Source: VAZQ01 sp036502925 (lineage in GTDB: Bacteria > Pseudomonadota > Alphaproteobacteria > Rhizobiales > Xanthobacteraceae). From it: a stretch of DNA of 8,345 nt. Under the pieces are notes generated by a model. It ran no database searches, had not been told where the DNA came from, and saw only the letters and a program-made list of their open reading frames with translations. The stretch is from NCBI GenBank assembly GCA_036502925.1, contig DASXXS010000213.1:1-8345 (forward strand). The letters are read 5' to 3'. Each line of letters begins with the position of its first letter. The stretch's first letter is position 1. The position numbers and the translations under genes are program-made. Below, piece by piece: positions 1 through 5,809 of this stretch.

Positions 1-1
1 C

Positions 2-193
2 TATCACGCTCCCTACGACCACTGCACCGTGAAGTATCTGCAGCAGGCCGGCGTGAAGGCGGCATGGATCAAGCTCGCCGACCTCGGCATTCGCGGCAAC
101 AGCCACGTCATGATGCAGGAGAAGAACAGCAAGGAGATCGCGGCGGTGATCTACCAATGGCTCGGCAAGGCGCTGCCGAACCCCTCCCCCTGA
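2..193 (+). CDS. alpha/beta hydrolase, C-terminal fragment (5' end outside window)
   Basis: Only the last 63 codons are visible, in the frame starting at base 2 and ending with TGA at 191-193. The segment around GNSHVMMQEKNS (visible residues 32-43) resembles the end of alpha/beta-hydrolase-fold esterases, where the His in the G-N-x-H-x-M-M pattern is the catalytic histidine (visible residue 35). The helix that follows (EIAAVIYQWLGKAL) is the usual closing helix. The nucleophile and acid residues lie upstream of the window, so the substrate cannot be judged. The last residues, PNPSP, and the stop codon are encoded by the palindromic repeat that begins here, so the natural C-terminus was probably reshaped by the repeat. 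The gene converges on mutM. The fold assignment is fairly sure; a specific function is not. Confidence 0.7.
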   Translation, partial: YHAPYDHCTVKYLQQAGVKAAWIKLADLGIRGNSHVMMQEKNSKEIAAVIYQWLGKALPNPSP

Positions 194-315
194 AAGGGGG
201 AGGGTGGCGCTGAAGGCGCCGGGTGGGGGTCCCGCTTCCCAGCCGATTCGGAGTTTGTTGCGTGACCCCCACCCGCCCCGCTTCGCGGGTCGACCTCCCC
301 CTTTCAGGGGGAGGT
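182..315. repeat. GC-rich palindromic intergenic repeat between convergent genes
   Basis: The element is built from nested inverted repeats. The left hairpin has arms CCCTCCCCC (182-190) and GGGGGAGGG (196-204) around loop TGAAA. The right hairpin has arms ACCTCCCCC (293-301) and GGGGGAGGT (307-315) around loop TTTCA, the complement of the first loop. Inner arms CGGGTGGGGGTC (220-231) and GACCCCCACCCG (264-275) pair perfectly, so the whole element can fold into one long stem. Such elements are widespread between genes in Bradyrhizobium and its relatives (from memory). It fills the gap between the hydrolase and mutM, which converge, and may act as a two-way transcription terminator. No transposase is associated with it. 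Confidence 0.85.
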
Positions 316-329
316 TAAGGAGGAAGACA

Positions 330-1208
330 TCATCGCTGGCACACGGGGCAGAAGAACGTCGATCGCCCGTTCTGCACGATGCGCTTGATGGTGCCGTCGT
401 CGCGCCGCCGACAGCGCCGGCCTTCGCGGTCGTAGACCGCGAAGTGGTGCTGGAACAGGCCGAGCTCGCCGTCGGTGCGCTTGTGATCGCGCAGCGACGA
501 GCCGCCGGCGGCGATCGCATCGTTGAGCACGTCGCGGATGCCTTGCACCAGCGCGCGCGCGCGTTCGTTCGGTTCCCCGGAGCGCGTCGCGATGGTGGAG
601 GCGTGGCGCTTGGGCGACAGCCGGGCGCGCCACAGCGCCTCGCAGACGTAGATGTTGCCGAGCCCCGCCACCACCCGCTGATCGGACAAGGCCGCCTTGA
701 GGCTCGTCTTCTTGCCCCGGCAGGCGCGCGCCAGCATGGCGGCGTCGAATTCGTTGCCGAGCGGCTCGGGCCCGAGCGCGCGCAGGAGCGGCTCCTCGGC
801 CAATTGGGCGCGCGCGACGAGCTTCATGGAGCCGAAGCGGCGCGGATCGTTGAAGGCGATGCGGGCGCCGTTCGACATGTGAAACAGCACGTGGTCGTGG
901 GTCGAATCTTGCGGCCGCTCATGATGATATTTGCCGGGCACGCGCGCGCCGCCGGCATGCGACACGCGGAACGAGCCCGACATGCCGAGATGCATCAGCA
1001 ACACCTCGCCGGAGGAGAGATCGACGGTGAGATATTTGGCGCGGCGGCCGAGGCCGGTGACGGTCTGGCCTTCGAGCCGCGCCGCGAAGTCGGCCGGCAG
1101 CGGCCAGCGCAGATCGCCGCGGCGGGCCTCCACCGTCTCGAAGCGCGCGCCCTGCATGACGGGCTCGAGGCCCCGCCGCACCGTTTCGACTTCCGGAAGC
1201 TCAGGCAT
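330..1208 (-). CDS. mutM: formamidopyrimidine-DNA glycosylase (Fpg/MutM)
   Basis: This is a bifunctional base-excision-repair enzyme that removes 8-oxoguanine and formamidopyrimidines from DNA and nicks the abasic site. The product has 292 residues, about the family length. The start was set at the ATG giving MPELPEVETV, because Pro2 (the Schiff-base nucleophile) and Glu3 must be N-terminal; an upstream in-frame start at 1289 would bury them. An AGGA sequence lies 11 bases upstream. Lys58 in RRAKYL matches the conserved catalytic lysine, and GLGNIYVCEALWRA (182-195) is the helix-two-turn-helix signature. The C-terminal zinc finger (about 258-292) is abnormal: Cys266, Cys287 and Cys290 are present, but the expected second cysteine is Asp270. 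The gene is divergent from ubiE across 164 bases and converges on the hydrolase fragment. Confidence 0.95.
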   Translation of the reverse strand: MPELPEVETVRRGLEPVMQGARFETVEARRGDLRWPLPADFAARLEGQTVTGLGRRAKYLTVDLSSGEVLLMHLGMSGSFRVSHAGGARVPGKYHHERPQDSTHDHVLFHMSNGARIAFNDPRRFGSMKLVARAQLAEEPLLRALGPEPLGNEFDAAMLARACRGKKTSLKAALSDQRVVAGLGNIYVCEALWRARLSPKRHASTIATRSGEPNERARALVQGIRDVLNDAIAAGGSSLRDHKRTDGELGLFQHHFAVYDREGRRCRRRDDGTIKRIVQNGRSTFFCPVCQR

Positions 1209-1317
1209 TGCGATCGATATCCTGGCATGGATGGTGACGGCGCCGCCCGATCTGCTCACCATAAGGACGAAACGCCGGCCGCGACACATAGAACTCCTGC
1301 CCGGCTCGCGCTATGGT

Positions 1318-1330
1318 CTTGTCGGACAAG
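1318..1330. promoter_or_regulatory. 13-base palindrome in the mutM/ubiE divergent region
   Basis: CTTGTC-G-GACAAG is a perfect 6+1+6 inverted repeat, located in the 164-base gap between the divergent mutM and ubiE genes. Its position suits an operator, and TTGTCG could serve as a -35 element, but no convincing -10 box follows at the right spacing on either strand. The rest of 1209-1372 holds no other clear signal. The site would fall inside the coding region if ubiE began at the alternative ATG at 1313. A chance palindrome is possible. Confidence 0.3.
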
Positions 1331-1372
1331 GACGATCGCCCGAGAACCGCCAAAGAACGCCCAAGAACGCTC

Positions 1373-2161
1373 ATGAACGCGCCCCCGGATGAACCGCAAG
1401 CGACGCCCGATGAGAACGCCGAAACGACCCATTTCGGCTTCCAGGACGTGCCGCTGGCGGCCAAGCAGACGTTGGTCGATGACGTGTTCCACAGCGTGGC
1501 GAACCGCTACGACCTGATGAACGACTTGATGTCGGGCGGGCTGCATCGCGCCTGGAAGGAGGCGCTGGTGACCGCCGTGAACCCGCCCAGGGGCCGCAGC
1601 TTTTCGCTGCTCGACCTCGCCGGCGGTACCGGCGACGTGGCGTTCCGGGTGCTGGCCGCCGGCGGCGGCGCCACCCGCGCAACCGTGGTCGACATCAACC
1701 CCGATATGCTTGCCGTCGGGCGCGAGCGCGCCGCCGCGCGCGGGCGCGCGGGCATCGCCTTTGTCGAAGGCAATGCCGAGTCGCTGCCGTTTCCGGACCG
1801 GTCCTTCGATGCGGTGACGATCGCGTTCGGCATCCGCAACGTGCCGCGCATCGAGGCGGCGCTCGCCGAAGCTCGCCGCGTGCTGGCCATCGGGGGGCGT
1901 TTTGTGTGCCTGGAGTTTTCCACCGTCGACATGCCCGGCCTGCACGCGCTCTACGACTTCTATTCGTTCAACGTCATTCCGGCGCTAGGCCGCTTCGTCA
2001 CCGGCGATGCCGAAGCCTACCGCTACCTGGTCGAATCGATCCGCCGCTTCCCGCGGCCGGAGAGCTTTGCCGGCATGATGCGGGCGGCCGGGCTGGCGCG
2101 CGTCTCGTTTCGCCCGCTCACCGGCGGCATCGTGGCGCTGCATTCGGGCTGGCGGTTGTGA
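1373..2161 (+). CDS. ubiE: demethylmenaquinone / 2-polyprenyl-6-methoxy-1,4-benzoquinol C-methyltransferase
   Basis: This SAM-dependent C-methyltransferase acts in ubiquinone (and, where present, menaquinone) synthesis. The product has 262 residues from the ATG at 1373. YDLMNDLMSGGLHRAWK (46-62) is the first UbiE signature, LLDLAGGTGDVA (79-90) is the SAM-binding motif I, VVDINPDML follows as motif II, and NAESLPFPDRSFDAVTIAFG (134-153) is the conserved core. RVLAIGGRFVCLEFS (169-183) is the second UbiE signature. The C-terminus LTGGIVALHSGWRL is typical. An earlier in-frame ATG at 1313 would add 20 charged residues without conserved character; neither start has a strong ribosome-binding site, so the start is somewhat uncertain. 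The stop overlaps the GTG start of ubiB by four bases, which indicates translational coupling within the quinone operon. Confidence 0.95.
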   Translation: MNAPPDEPQATPDENAETTHFGFQDVPLAAKQTLVDDVFHSVANRYDLMNDLMSGGLHRAWKEALVTAVNPPRGRSFSLLDLAGGTGDVAFRVLAAGGGATRATVVDINPDMLAVGRERAAARGRAGIAFVEGNAESLPFPDRSFDAVTIAFGIRNVPRIEAALAEARRVLAIGGRFVCLEFSTVDMPGLHALYDFYSFNVIPALGRFVTGDAEAYRYLVESIRRFPRPESFAGMMRAAGLARVSFRPLTGGIVALHSGWRL

Positions 2162-3762
2162 TCACCGCGATTGCCCACCTGGTCCGGCTCGCGCGCGCGG
2201 GCCTGGTGTTCGCCCGCGAGGGCGTGTTCGCGCTGGTCGATCCGGCGCAACTGCCCTTGCCGGCGCGATTCGCGGTCCGCGCCGCGCGCCTCATCGAGCG
2301 GCCGGCGAGCGCCATCGCGGCCAATCGATTGGCAGCGGCCCTGACCCGGCTCGGGCCCACCTATGTGAAGCTCGGCCAGTTCCTGGCGACGCGACCGGAC
2401 GTGGTCGGGGTCGTGCTGGCGCGCGACCTGGAATCCCTGCAGGACAAGATGGCGCCGTTCCCGCAGGCGGACGCCGAGCGCATGATCGCGGCGGCGTTCG
2501 AGCAACCAGTGTCCGTTACCTTCGCGGTGTTCGGCCCGCCGGTGGCGGCCGCCTCCATCGCGCAGGTCCACCGCGCCGAGATCGCAACGCCCCCCCCTCT
2601 CCAGCAAGCGGGGGAGGGAAGCGAAGGGGCGCGGCGGGCGGTCGCCGTGAAAGTGTTGCGGCCCGGCATCGAGCATCGCTGCAAGGTCGATCTCGAGGCC
2701 TTCGCGTTTGTGGCGCGCCATGCCGAGAGCCTGTCGGTCGAAGCGCAGCGGCTGCGTCTGGTCGAAGTGGTCGACACGCTGCGGCGCACCGTCACCATCG
2801 AGATGGACTTGCGGCTCGAAGCCGCCGCGCTCTCCGAAATGGCGGAGAACACCCGGGAGGATCCGGATTTCCGGGTGCCCGCGGTCGATTGGAACCGCAC
2901 CGCGCGCGACGTGCTCACGCTCGAATGGATCGAGGCGACGCCGCTGTCGGACCGCGGCCGGCTCGAAGCCAAGGGCTTCGACCTCAAGGATCTCGGCCGC
3001 GCGGTGATCCAGACCTTTCTGCGCCATGCGCTGCGCGACGGCTTCTTCCATGCCGACATGCATCCGGGCAATCTGTTCGTGGATGACGAGCGCAGGCTCG
3101 TCGCGGTCGATTTCGGCATCATGGGCCGGCTCGGGCCGAAGGAGCGCCGCTTCCTGGCCGAAATCCTCTACGGCTTCATCACCCGCGACTATCAGCGCAC
3201 CGCCGAGGTGCATTTCGAGGCCGGCTATGTGCCGCGCCAGCATTCGGTCGAGAGCTTTGCGCAGGCGATCCGCGCCATCGGCGAACCGATCCACAACCGC
3301 ACCGCCGAAGACATTTCCATGGCCAAGCTGCTGATGCTGCTGTTCGAGGTCACCGGCCTGTTCGACATGCGCACGCGCCCAGAGCTGCTGCTGTTGCAGA
3401 AGACCATGGTGGTGGTCGAAGGGGTGGCGCGCGCGCTCGATCCCAAGCTCGATATGTGGACGGTGGCCGAGCCGGTGGTGCGGGAATGGATCGAGCGCCA
3501 TCTCGGGGCCGCCGGCCGGATCGAGGGCGTCACCGAAGGGGCGCGCGAGATGGGCCGCTTTCTGGGCACGGTGCCGGCGCTGCTGGGGCGCGGCGCCGTG
3601 CTGATCGAGCAGCTCGATGCCATCACCCGCGACGGCCTGGTGCTGGCGCCCGAAACGGTGGCGGCGATCGGGCGGGCGGAGGCCCGCCGCAACCGCTGGA
3701 CCGCGGCAGCGCTGTGGTCGATCGCGGTGCTGCTCGGCTGGCTGATCATTCGGAGTTGGTGA
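2158..3762 (+). CDS. ubiB: UbiB-family atypical kinase/ATPase of ubiquinone biosynthesis
   Basis: The product has 534 residues. The start is GTG at 2158, overlapping the ubiE stop (GTGA); an ATG at 1906 in this frame lies far inside ubiE and is not used. UbiB proteins (ABC1/ADCK family) support ubiquinone synthesis at the membrane. The family-specific KxGQ motif is at 71-74 (YVKLGQFL), the alanine-rich loop replacing the kinase glycine loop is AASIAQVHRAE (131-141), Lys165 in VAVKVLRPG is the ATP-binding lysine, HADMHPGN (298-305) is the catalytic loop and DFG (318-320) binds magnesium. A hydrophobic segment at about 514-531 is a C-terminal membrane anchor; only one is evident. Residues 144-159, between the alanine-rich loop and Lys165, look like an insertion encoded by a palindromic repeat. 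Identification is secure. Confidence 0.96.
   Translation: MITAIAHLVRLARAGLVFAREGVFALVDPAQLPLPARFAVRAARLIERPASAIAANRLAAALTRLGPTYVKLGQFLATRPDVVGVVLARDLESLQDKMAPFPQADAERMIAAAFEQPVSVTFAVFGPPVAAASIAQVHRAEIATPPPLQQAGEGSEGARRAVAVKVLRPGIEHRCKVDLEAFAFVARHAESLSVEAQRLRLVEVVDTLRRTVTIEMDLRLEAAALSEMAENTREDPDFRVPAVDWNRTARDVLTLEWIEATPLSDRGRLEAKGFDLKDLGRAVIQTFLRHALRDGFFHADMHPGNLFVDDERRLVAVDFGIMGRLGPKERRFLAEILYGFITRDYQRTAEVHFEAGYVPRQHSVESFAQAIRAIGEPIHNRTAEDISMAKLLMLLFEVTGLFDMRTRPELLLLQKTMVVVEGVARALDPKLDMWTVAEPVVREWIERHLGAAGRIEGVTEGAREMGRFLGTVPALLGRGAVLIEQLDAITRDGLVLAPETVAAIGRAEARRNRWTAAALWSIAVLLGWLIIRSW
2587..2634 (+). repeat. palindromic repeat fragment inserted in frame within ubiB
   Basis: The stretch contains a hairpin with arms CCCTCTCC (2595-2602) and GGGGAGGG (2611-2618) around AGCAAGCG, all pairing in RNA with one G-U. 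The 9-mer GGGGGAGGG at 2610-2618 is identical to one arm of the intergenic repeat at 196-204. It encodes the low-complexity peptide TPPPLQQAGEGSEGAR (residues 144-159) at a position where UbiB proteins normally run directly from HRAE into the VAVKV strand. The reading frame is kept. I infer a repeat insertion; the extent of the inserted block is approximate. Confidence 0.6.
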
Positions 3763-3783
3763 GACCGCAGGCGCGGCCGATTA

Positions 3784-3809
3784 TGATTGCATTGATTGCA
3801 TTGCAATCA
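3784..3809. promoter_or_regulatory. operator-like palindrome plus extra half-site upstream of coaBC
   Basis: TGATTGCA-T-TGCAATCA (3793-3809) is a perfect 8+1+8 inverted repeat. It is preceded directly by another copy of the half-site, TGATTGCAT at 3784-3792, giving three half-sites spaced by nine bases with orientations right, right, left. This AT-rich patch stands out in GC-rich DNA. It covers the -35 box and spacer of the predicted coaBC promoter, as expected for a repressor site. The natural candidate ligand is the ribbon-helix-helix domain at the start of CoaBC itself. The repeat is seen directly; binding is inferred. Confidence 0.65.
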
Positions 3810-3820
3810 TCGGCTAGAAT
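3792..3820 (+). promoter_or_regulatory. sigma70-type promoter for coaBC-dut
   Basis: TTGATT at 3792-3797 and TAGAAT at 3815-3820 are separated by exactly 17 bases, the best sigma70-like arrangement noticed in the window. Transcription would start near 3827, about 20 bases before the coaBC start codon. The -35 box lies within the operator-like repeat. This makes coaBC-dut a transcription unit that can be controlled separately from ubiE-ubiB, although read-through from ubiB is also possible because no terminator was seen at 3763-3783. Confidence 0.6.
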
Positions 3821-3849
3821 CCTCCCGTTTCCGGTGGAGCATGGAGGAT

Positions 3850-5292
3850 ATGGCAAGCATCACCATTCGCGGGCTCGACGACGGGCTCAAGCAGCGCCTG
3901 CGGCTGCGCGCGGCCCGCAACGGCCGCTCCATGGAGGATGAGGCCCGCACCATCCTGCGCGGCGCGGCCACCACGGCGGACGCGAGCCCCGCCGTTTCGC
4001 CCGGTTCCGCGCCGCGCGCCAGCCCGGCCGCCCGGGCGGCACCGCAGCCCGACCCCGGGCCCGGCGCCCGGCGAATTCTGCTGATCATCGGCGGCGGCAT
4101 CGCGGCCTATAAATCCCTCGATCTCATTCGCCGGCTGCGGGAACGCGGCGCCACGGTGCGCTGCGTGCTCACTGCGGCGGCGCAGAAATTCGTCACACCA
4201 CTCGCGGCCGGTGCGCTCAGCGGGGAGCGTGCCTTTACCGACCTGTTCGATCCGTCGAGCGAGCTCGATGTCGGCCACATTCGCCTGGCGCGCGATACCG
4301 ATCTGGTGGTGGTGGCGCCGGCGACCGCCGATCTGATGGCCAAGATGGCGGGCGGCCATGCCGACGATCTCGCCTCCGCGGTGCTGCTCGCGACGCGTGC
4401 TCCGGTGCTGATCGCGCCCGCCATGAACCCGGGGATGTGGGGCCATGCGGCGACCAGGCGCAACCTCGCGCGGCTTGCCGCCGACGGCATCACGGCGGTG
4501 GGTCCGGGCGAAGGCGAGATGGCGGAGCGCGGCGAAGCCGGCATCGGCCGCATGGCGGAGCCGCTCGAGATCGCGGCCGCGGCCGAGGCCGTGCTCGCAA
4601 ATCTTCAGGTCGCAGGCCATCGCATCGACGGCGCGCTCTCCGGCAAGCGGCTGCTGGTGACGTCCGGACCCACGCATGAGCCGATCGATCCGGTGCGCTA
4701 CATCGCCAACCGATCCTCCGGCAAGCAGGGCCACGCCATCGCGGCGGCGGCGGCCGTTGCAGGCGCCGAGGTGATCCTGATCTCCGGGCCGGTCAATATT
4801 CCGGATCCGGCCGGCGTGAAGGTCGTGCGGGTGGAGACCGCGCGCGAGATGCTGGCGGCGGTCGAGCAGGCGCTGCCGGTGGATTGTGCCGTGTTTGCCG
4901 CCGCGGTCGCGGATTGGCGGGTGGCCGAGGCGGGCCGCCAGAAGATCAAGAAAGCGAAGGGCGCGACCCCCGCCCTGACCCTGATGGAAAACCCGGACAT
5001 TCTTGCCACCATCGCGCACCGCAAGACGAAACGGCCGCGCCTGGTGATCGGCTTTGCGGCCGAGACCGAGAAGGTGATCGTGAACGCCAAGGACAAGCTC
5101 AAGCGCAAGGGCTGCGACTGGATTTTGGCGAACGACGTCTCGGCCGAAACCGGGATCATGGGCGGTGACCGCAACCGCGTGCACCTGATCAGCGCGGGCG
5201 GCGTGGAATCATGGCCGCCGCAATCGAAGGACGCGGTCGCCGCCGCGCTGGTCGCGCGGATCGCCGCCGCATTGGCCGGGCGCGCGCCATGA
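3850..5292 (+). CDS. coaBC: RHH (FitA-like) - CoaBC fusion: phosphopantothenoylcysteine decarboxylase / phosphopantothenate-cysteine ligase
   Basis: CoaBC carries out two steps of coenzyme A synthesis: CTP-dependent joining of 4'-phosphopantothenate to cysteine (CoaB), then FMN-dependent decarboxylation to 4'-phosphopantetheine (CoaC). The product has 480 residues. Residues 1-38 form a complete FitA-like ribbon-helix-helix domain (strand ASITIRGL, helix DGLKQRLRLRAARNG, helix SMEDEARTILRG). Residues 39-74 are an Ala/Pro-rich linker. CoaC spans about 75-255, with GGGIAAYKS, His143, and PAMN (190-193) plus MW. CoaB spans about 262-480, with TSGPTHEPIDPVRYIANRSS, AAVADWRV and KIKK. The usual flap cysteine of CoaC is missing (MAERGE at 224-229). 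The start is ATG 3850, giving the family-typical MASITIR with GGAG ten bases upstream; ATG 3841 is an alternative. The stop overlaps the dut start (ATGA), as in the dfp-dut pair of E. coli. Confidence 0.93.
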   Translation: MASITIRGLDDGLKQRLRLRAARNGRSMEDEARTILRGAATTADASPAVSPGSAPRASPAARAAPQPDPGPGARRILLIIGGGIAAYKSLDLIRRLRERGATVRCVLTAAAQKFVTPLAAGALSGERAFTDLFDPSSELDVGHIRLARDTDLVVVAPATADLMAKMAGGHADDLASAVLLATRAPVLIAPAMNPGMWGHAATRRNLARLAADGITAVGPGEGEMAERGEAGIGRMAEPLEIAAAAEAVLANLQVAGHRIDGALSGKRLLVTSGPTHEPIDPVRYIANRSSGKQGHAIAAAAAVAGAEVILISGPVNIPDPAGVKVVRVETAREMLAAVEQALPVDCAVFAAAVADWRVAEAGRQKIKKAKGATPALTLMENPDILATIAHRKTKRPRLVIGFAAETEKVIVNAKDKLKRKGCDWILANDVSAETGIMGGDRNRVHLISAGGVESWPPQSKDAVAAALVARIAAALAGRAP

Positions 5293-5747
5293 GCAAGGCC
5301 CAACTCCAGGTGATGCGGCTCCCGCACGGCGCCGATCTGCCGCTCCCCTCCTATCAGAGTGACGGCGCGGCGGGTCTCGATCTTGTGGCCGCGCTCGCGG
5401 CCGACGCGCCGGTCAACATCAAGCCCGGTGACCGCGCCATGATCCCGACCGGGCTTGCGATCGCGTTGCCGGCCGGAACCGAGGGCCAGGTGCGGCCACG
5501 CTCGGGTCTCGCGGCGCGGCATGGGGTCACCGTGCTCAACGCGCCCGGAACCATAGACGCCGATTATCGCGGCGAAATTCAGGTAATCCTGGTGAATCTG
5601 GGCCAGGAGTCGTTCACCGTTGCGCGTGGCATGCGCATTGCCCAATTGATCATCACACCTGCCATGCAAGTCACAATCTGCGAGACCGTCGATCTTGATG
5701 AAACCACACGCGGAGTTGCGGGTTTTGGTTCTACGGGGGCGCGGTGA
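5289..5747 (+). CDS. dut: dUTP diphosphatase (dUTPase)
   Basis: This enzyme hydrolyses dUTP to dUMP and pyrophosphate, keeping uracil out of DNA and feeding thymidylate synthesis. The 152-residue product is the normal length for the trimeric family, and all five motifs are recognisable: I, SDGAAGLDL (24-32); II, PTGLAI (53-58); III, RSGLAARHG (71-79) followed by GTIDADYRGE (87-96), with catalytic Asp90 and base-stacking Tyr93; IV, RGMRIAQLII (113-122); V, RGVAGFGSTG (141-150). Motif V normally reads RGxGGFGSTG, so one glycine is alanine here. The ATG at 5289 overlaps the coaBC stop by four bases, indicating translational coupling. The removal of dUTP also complements the repair role of nearby mutM, though that pairing may be incidental. 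Confidence 0.96.
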   Translation: MSKAQLQVMRLPHGADLPLPSYQSDGAAGLDLVAALAADAPVNIKPGDRAMIPTGLAIALPAGTEGQVRPRSGLAARHGVTVLNAPGTIDADYRGEIQVILVNLGQESFTVARGMRIAQLIITPAMQVTICETVDLDETTRGVAGFGSTGAR

Positions 5748-5809
5748 ATGTAACCGCCAGGCGAGTTCCATCGCCGCGTCCTTTGCTTCCGGTCACCGTG
5801 GAACCACGA

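Noticed and set aside
204..1376. Plus-strand open frame opposite mutM
   Set aside because: Antisense shadow beginning inside the repeat; MutM on the minus strand has its catalytic motifs.
1906..2157. An ATG at 1906 in the ubiB frame would give a 618-residue protein
   Set aside because: The first 84 residues overlap the conserved end of ubiE in another frame and show no UbiB character; the family-like N-terminus begins at GTG 2158.
2023..3501. Long minus-strand open frame opposite ubiB
   Set aside because: It is rich in His, Arg, Asp and Gly with no recognisable domain, typical of the antisense of a GC-rich gene, and UbiB is certain on the plus strand.
3796..3849. Earlier starts for coaBC at TTG 3796 and ATG 3841
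   Set aside because: TTG 3796 lies within the operator and promoter, upstream of the likely transcript start. ATG 3841 is possible, but MASITIR at 3850 matches the usual start of FitA-like domains and has GGAG at a better distance.
3763..3849. A toxin-antitoxin pair, suggested by the FitA-like sequence
   Set aside because: The RHH domain has no stop of its own and runs directly into CoaC; no PIN-domain gene lies nearby.
3814..5184. Long minus-strand open frame opposite coaBC
   Set aside because: Antisense shadow with His/Arg/Gly-rich composition and no domain; CoaBC explains the region.
5765..5804. GTTCCA and TGGAAC as a possible Rrf2 operator
   Set aside because: The six-base arms are separated by 28 bases, too far for a typical dimer site, and short matches like this are expected by chance.
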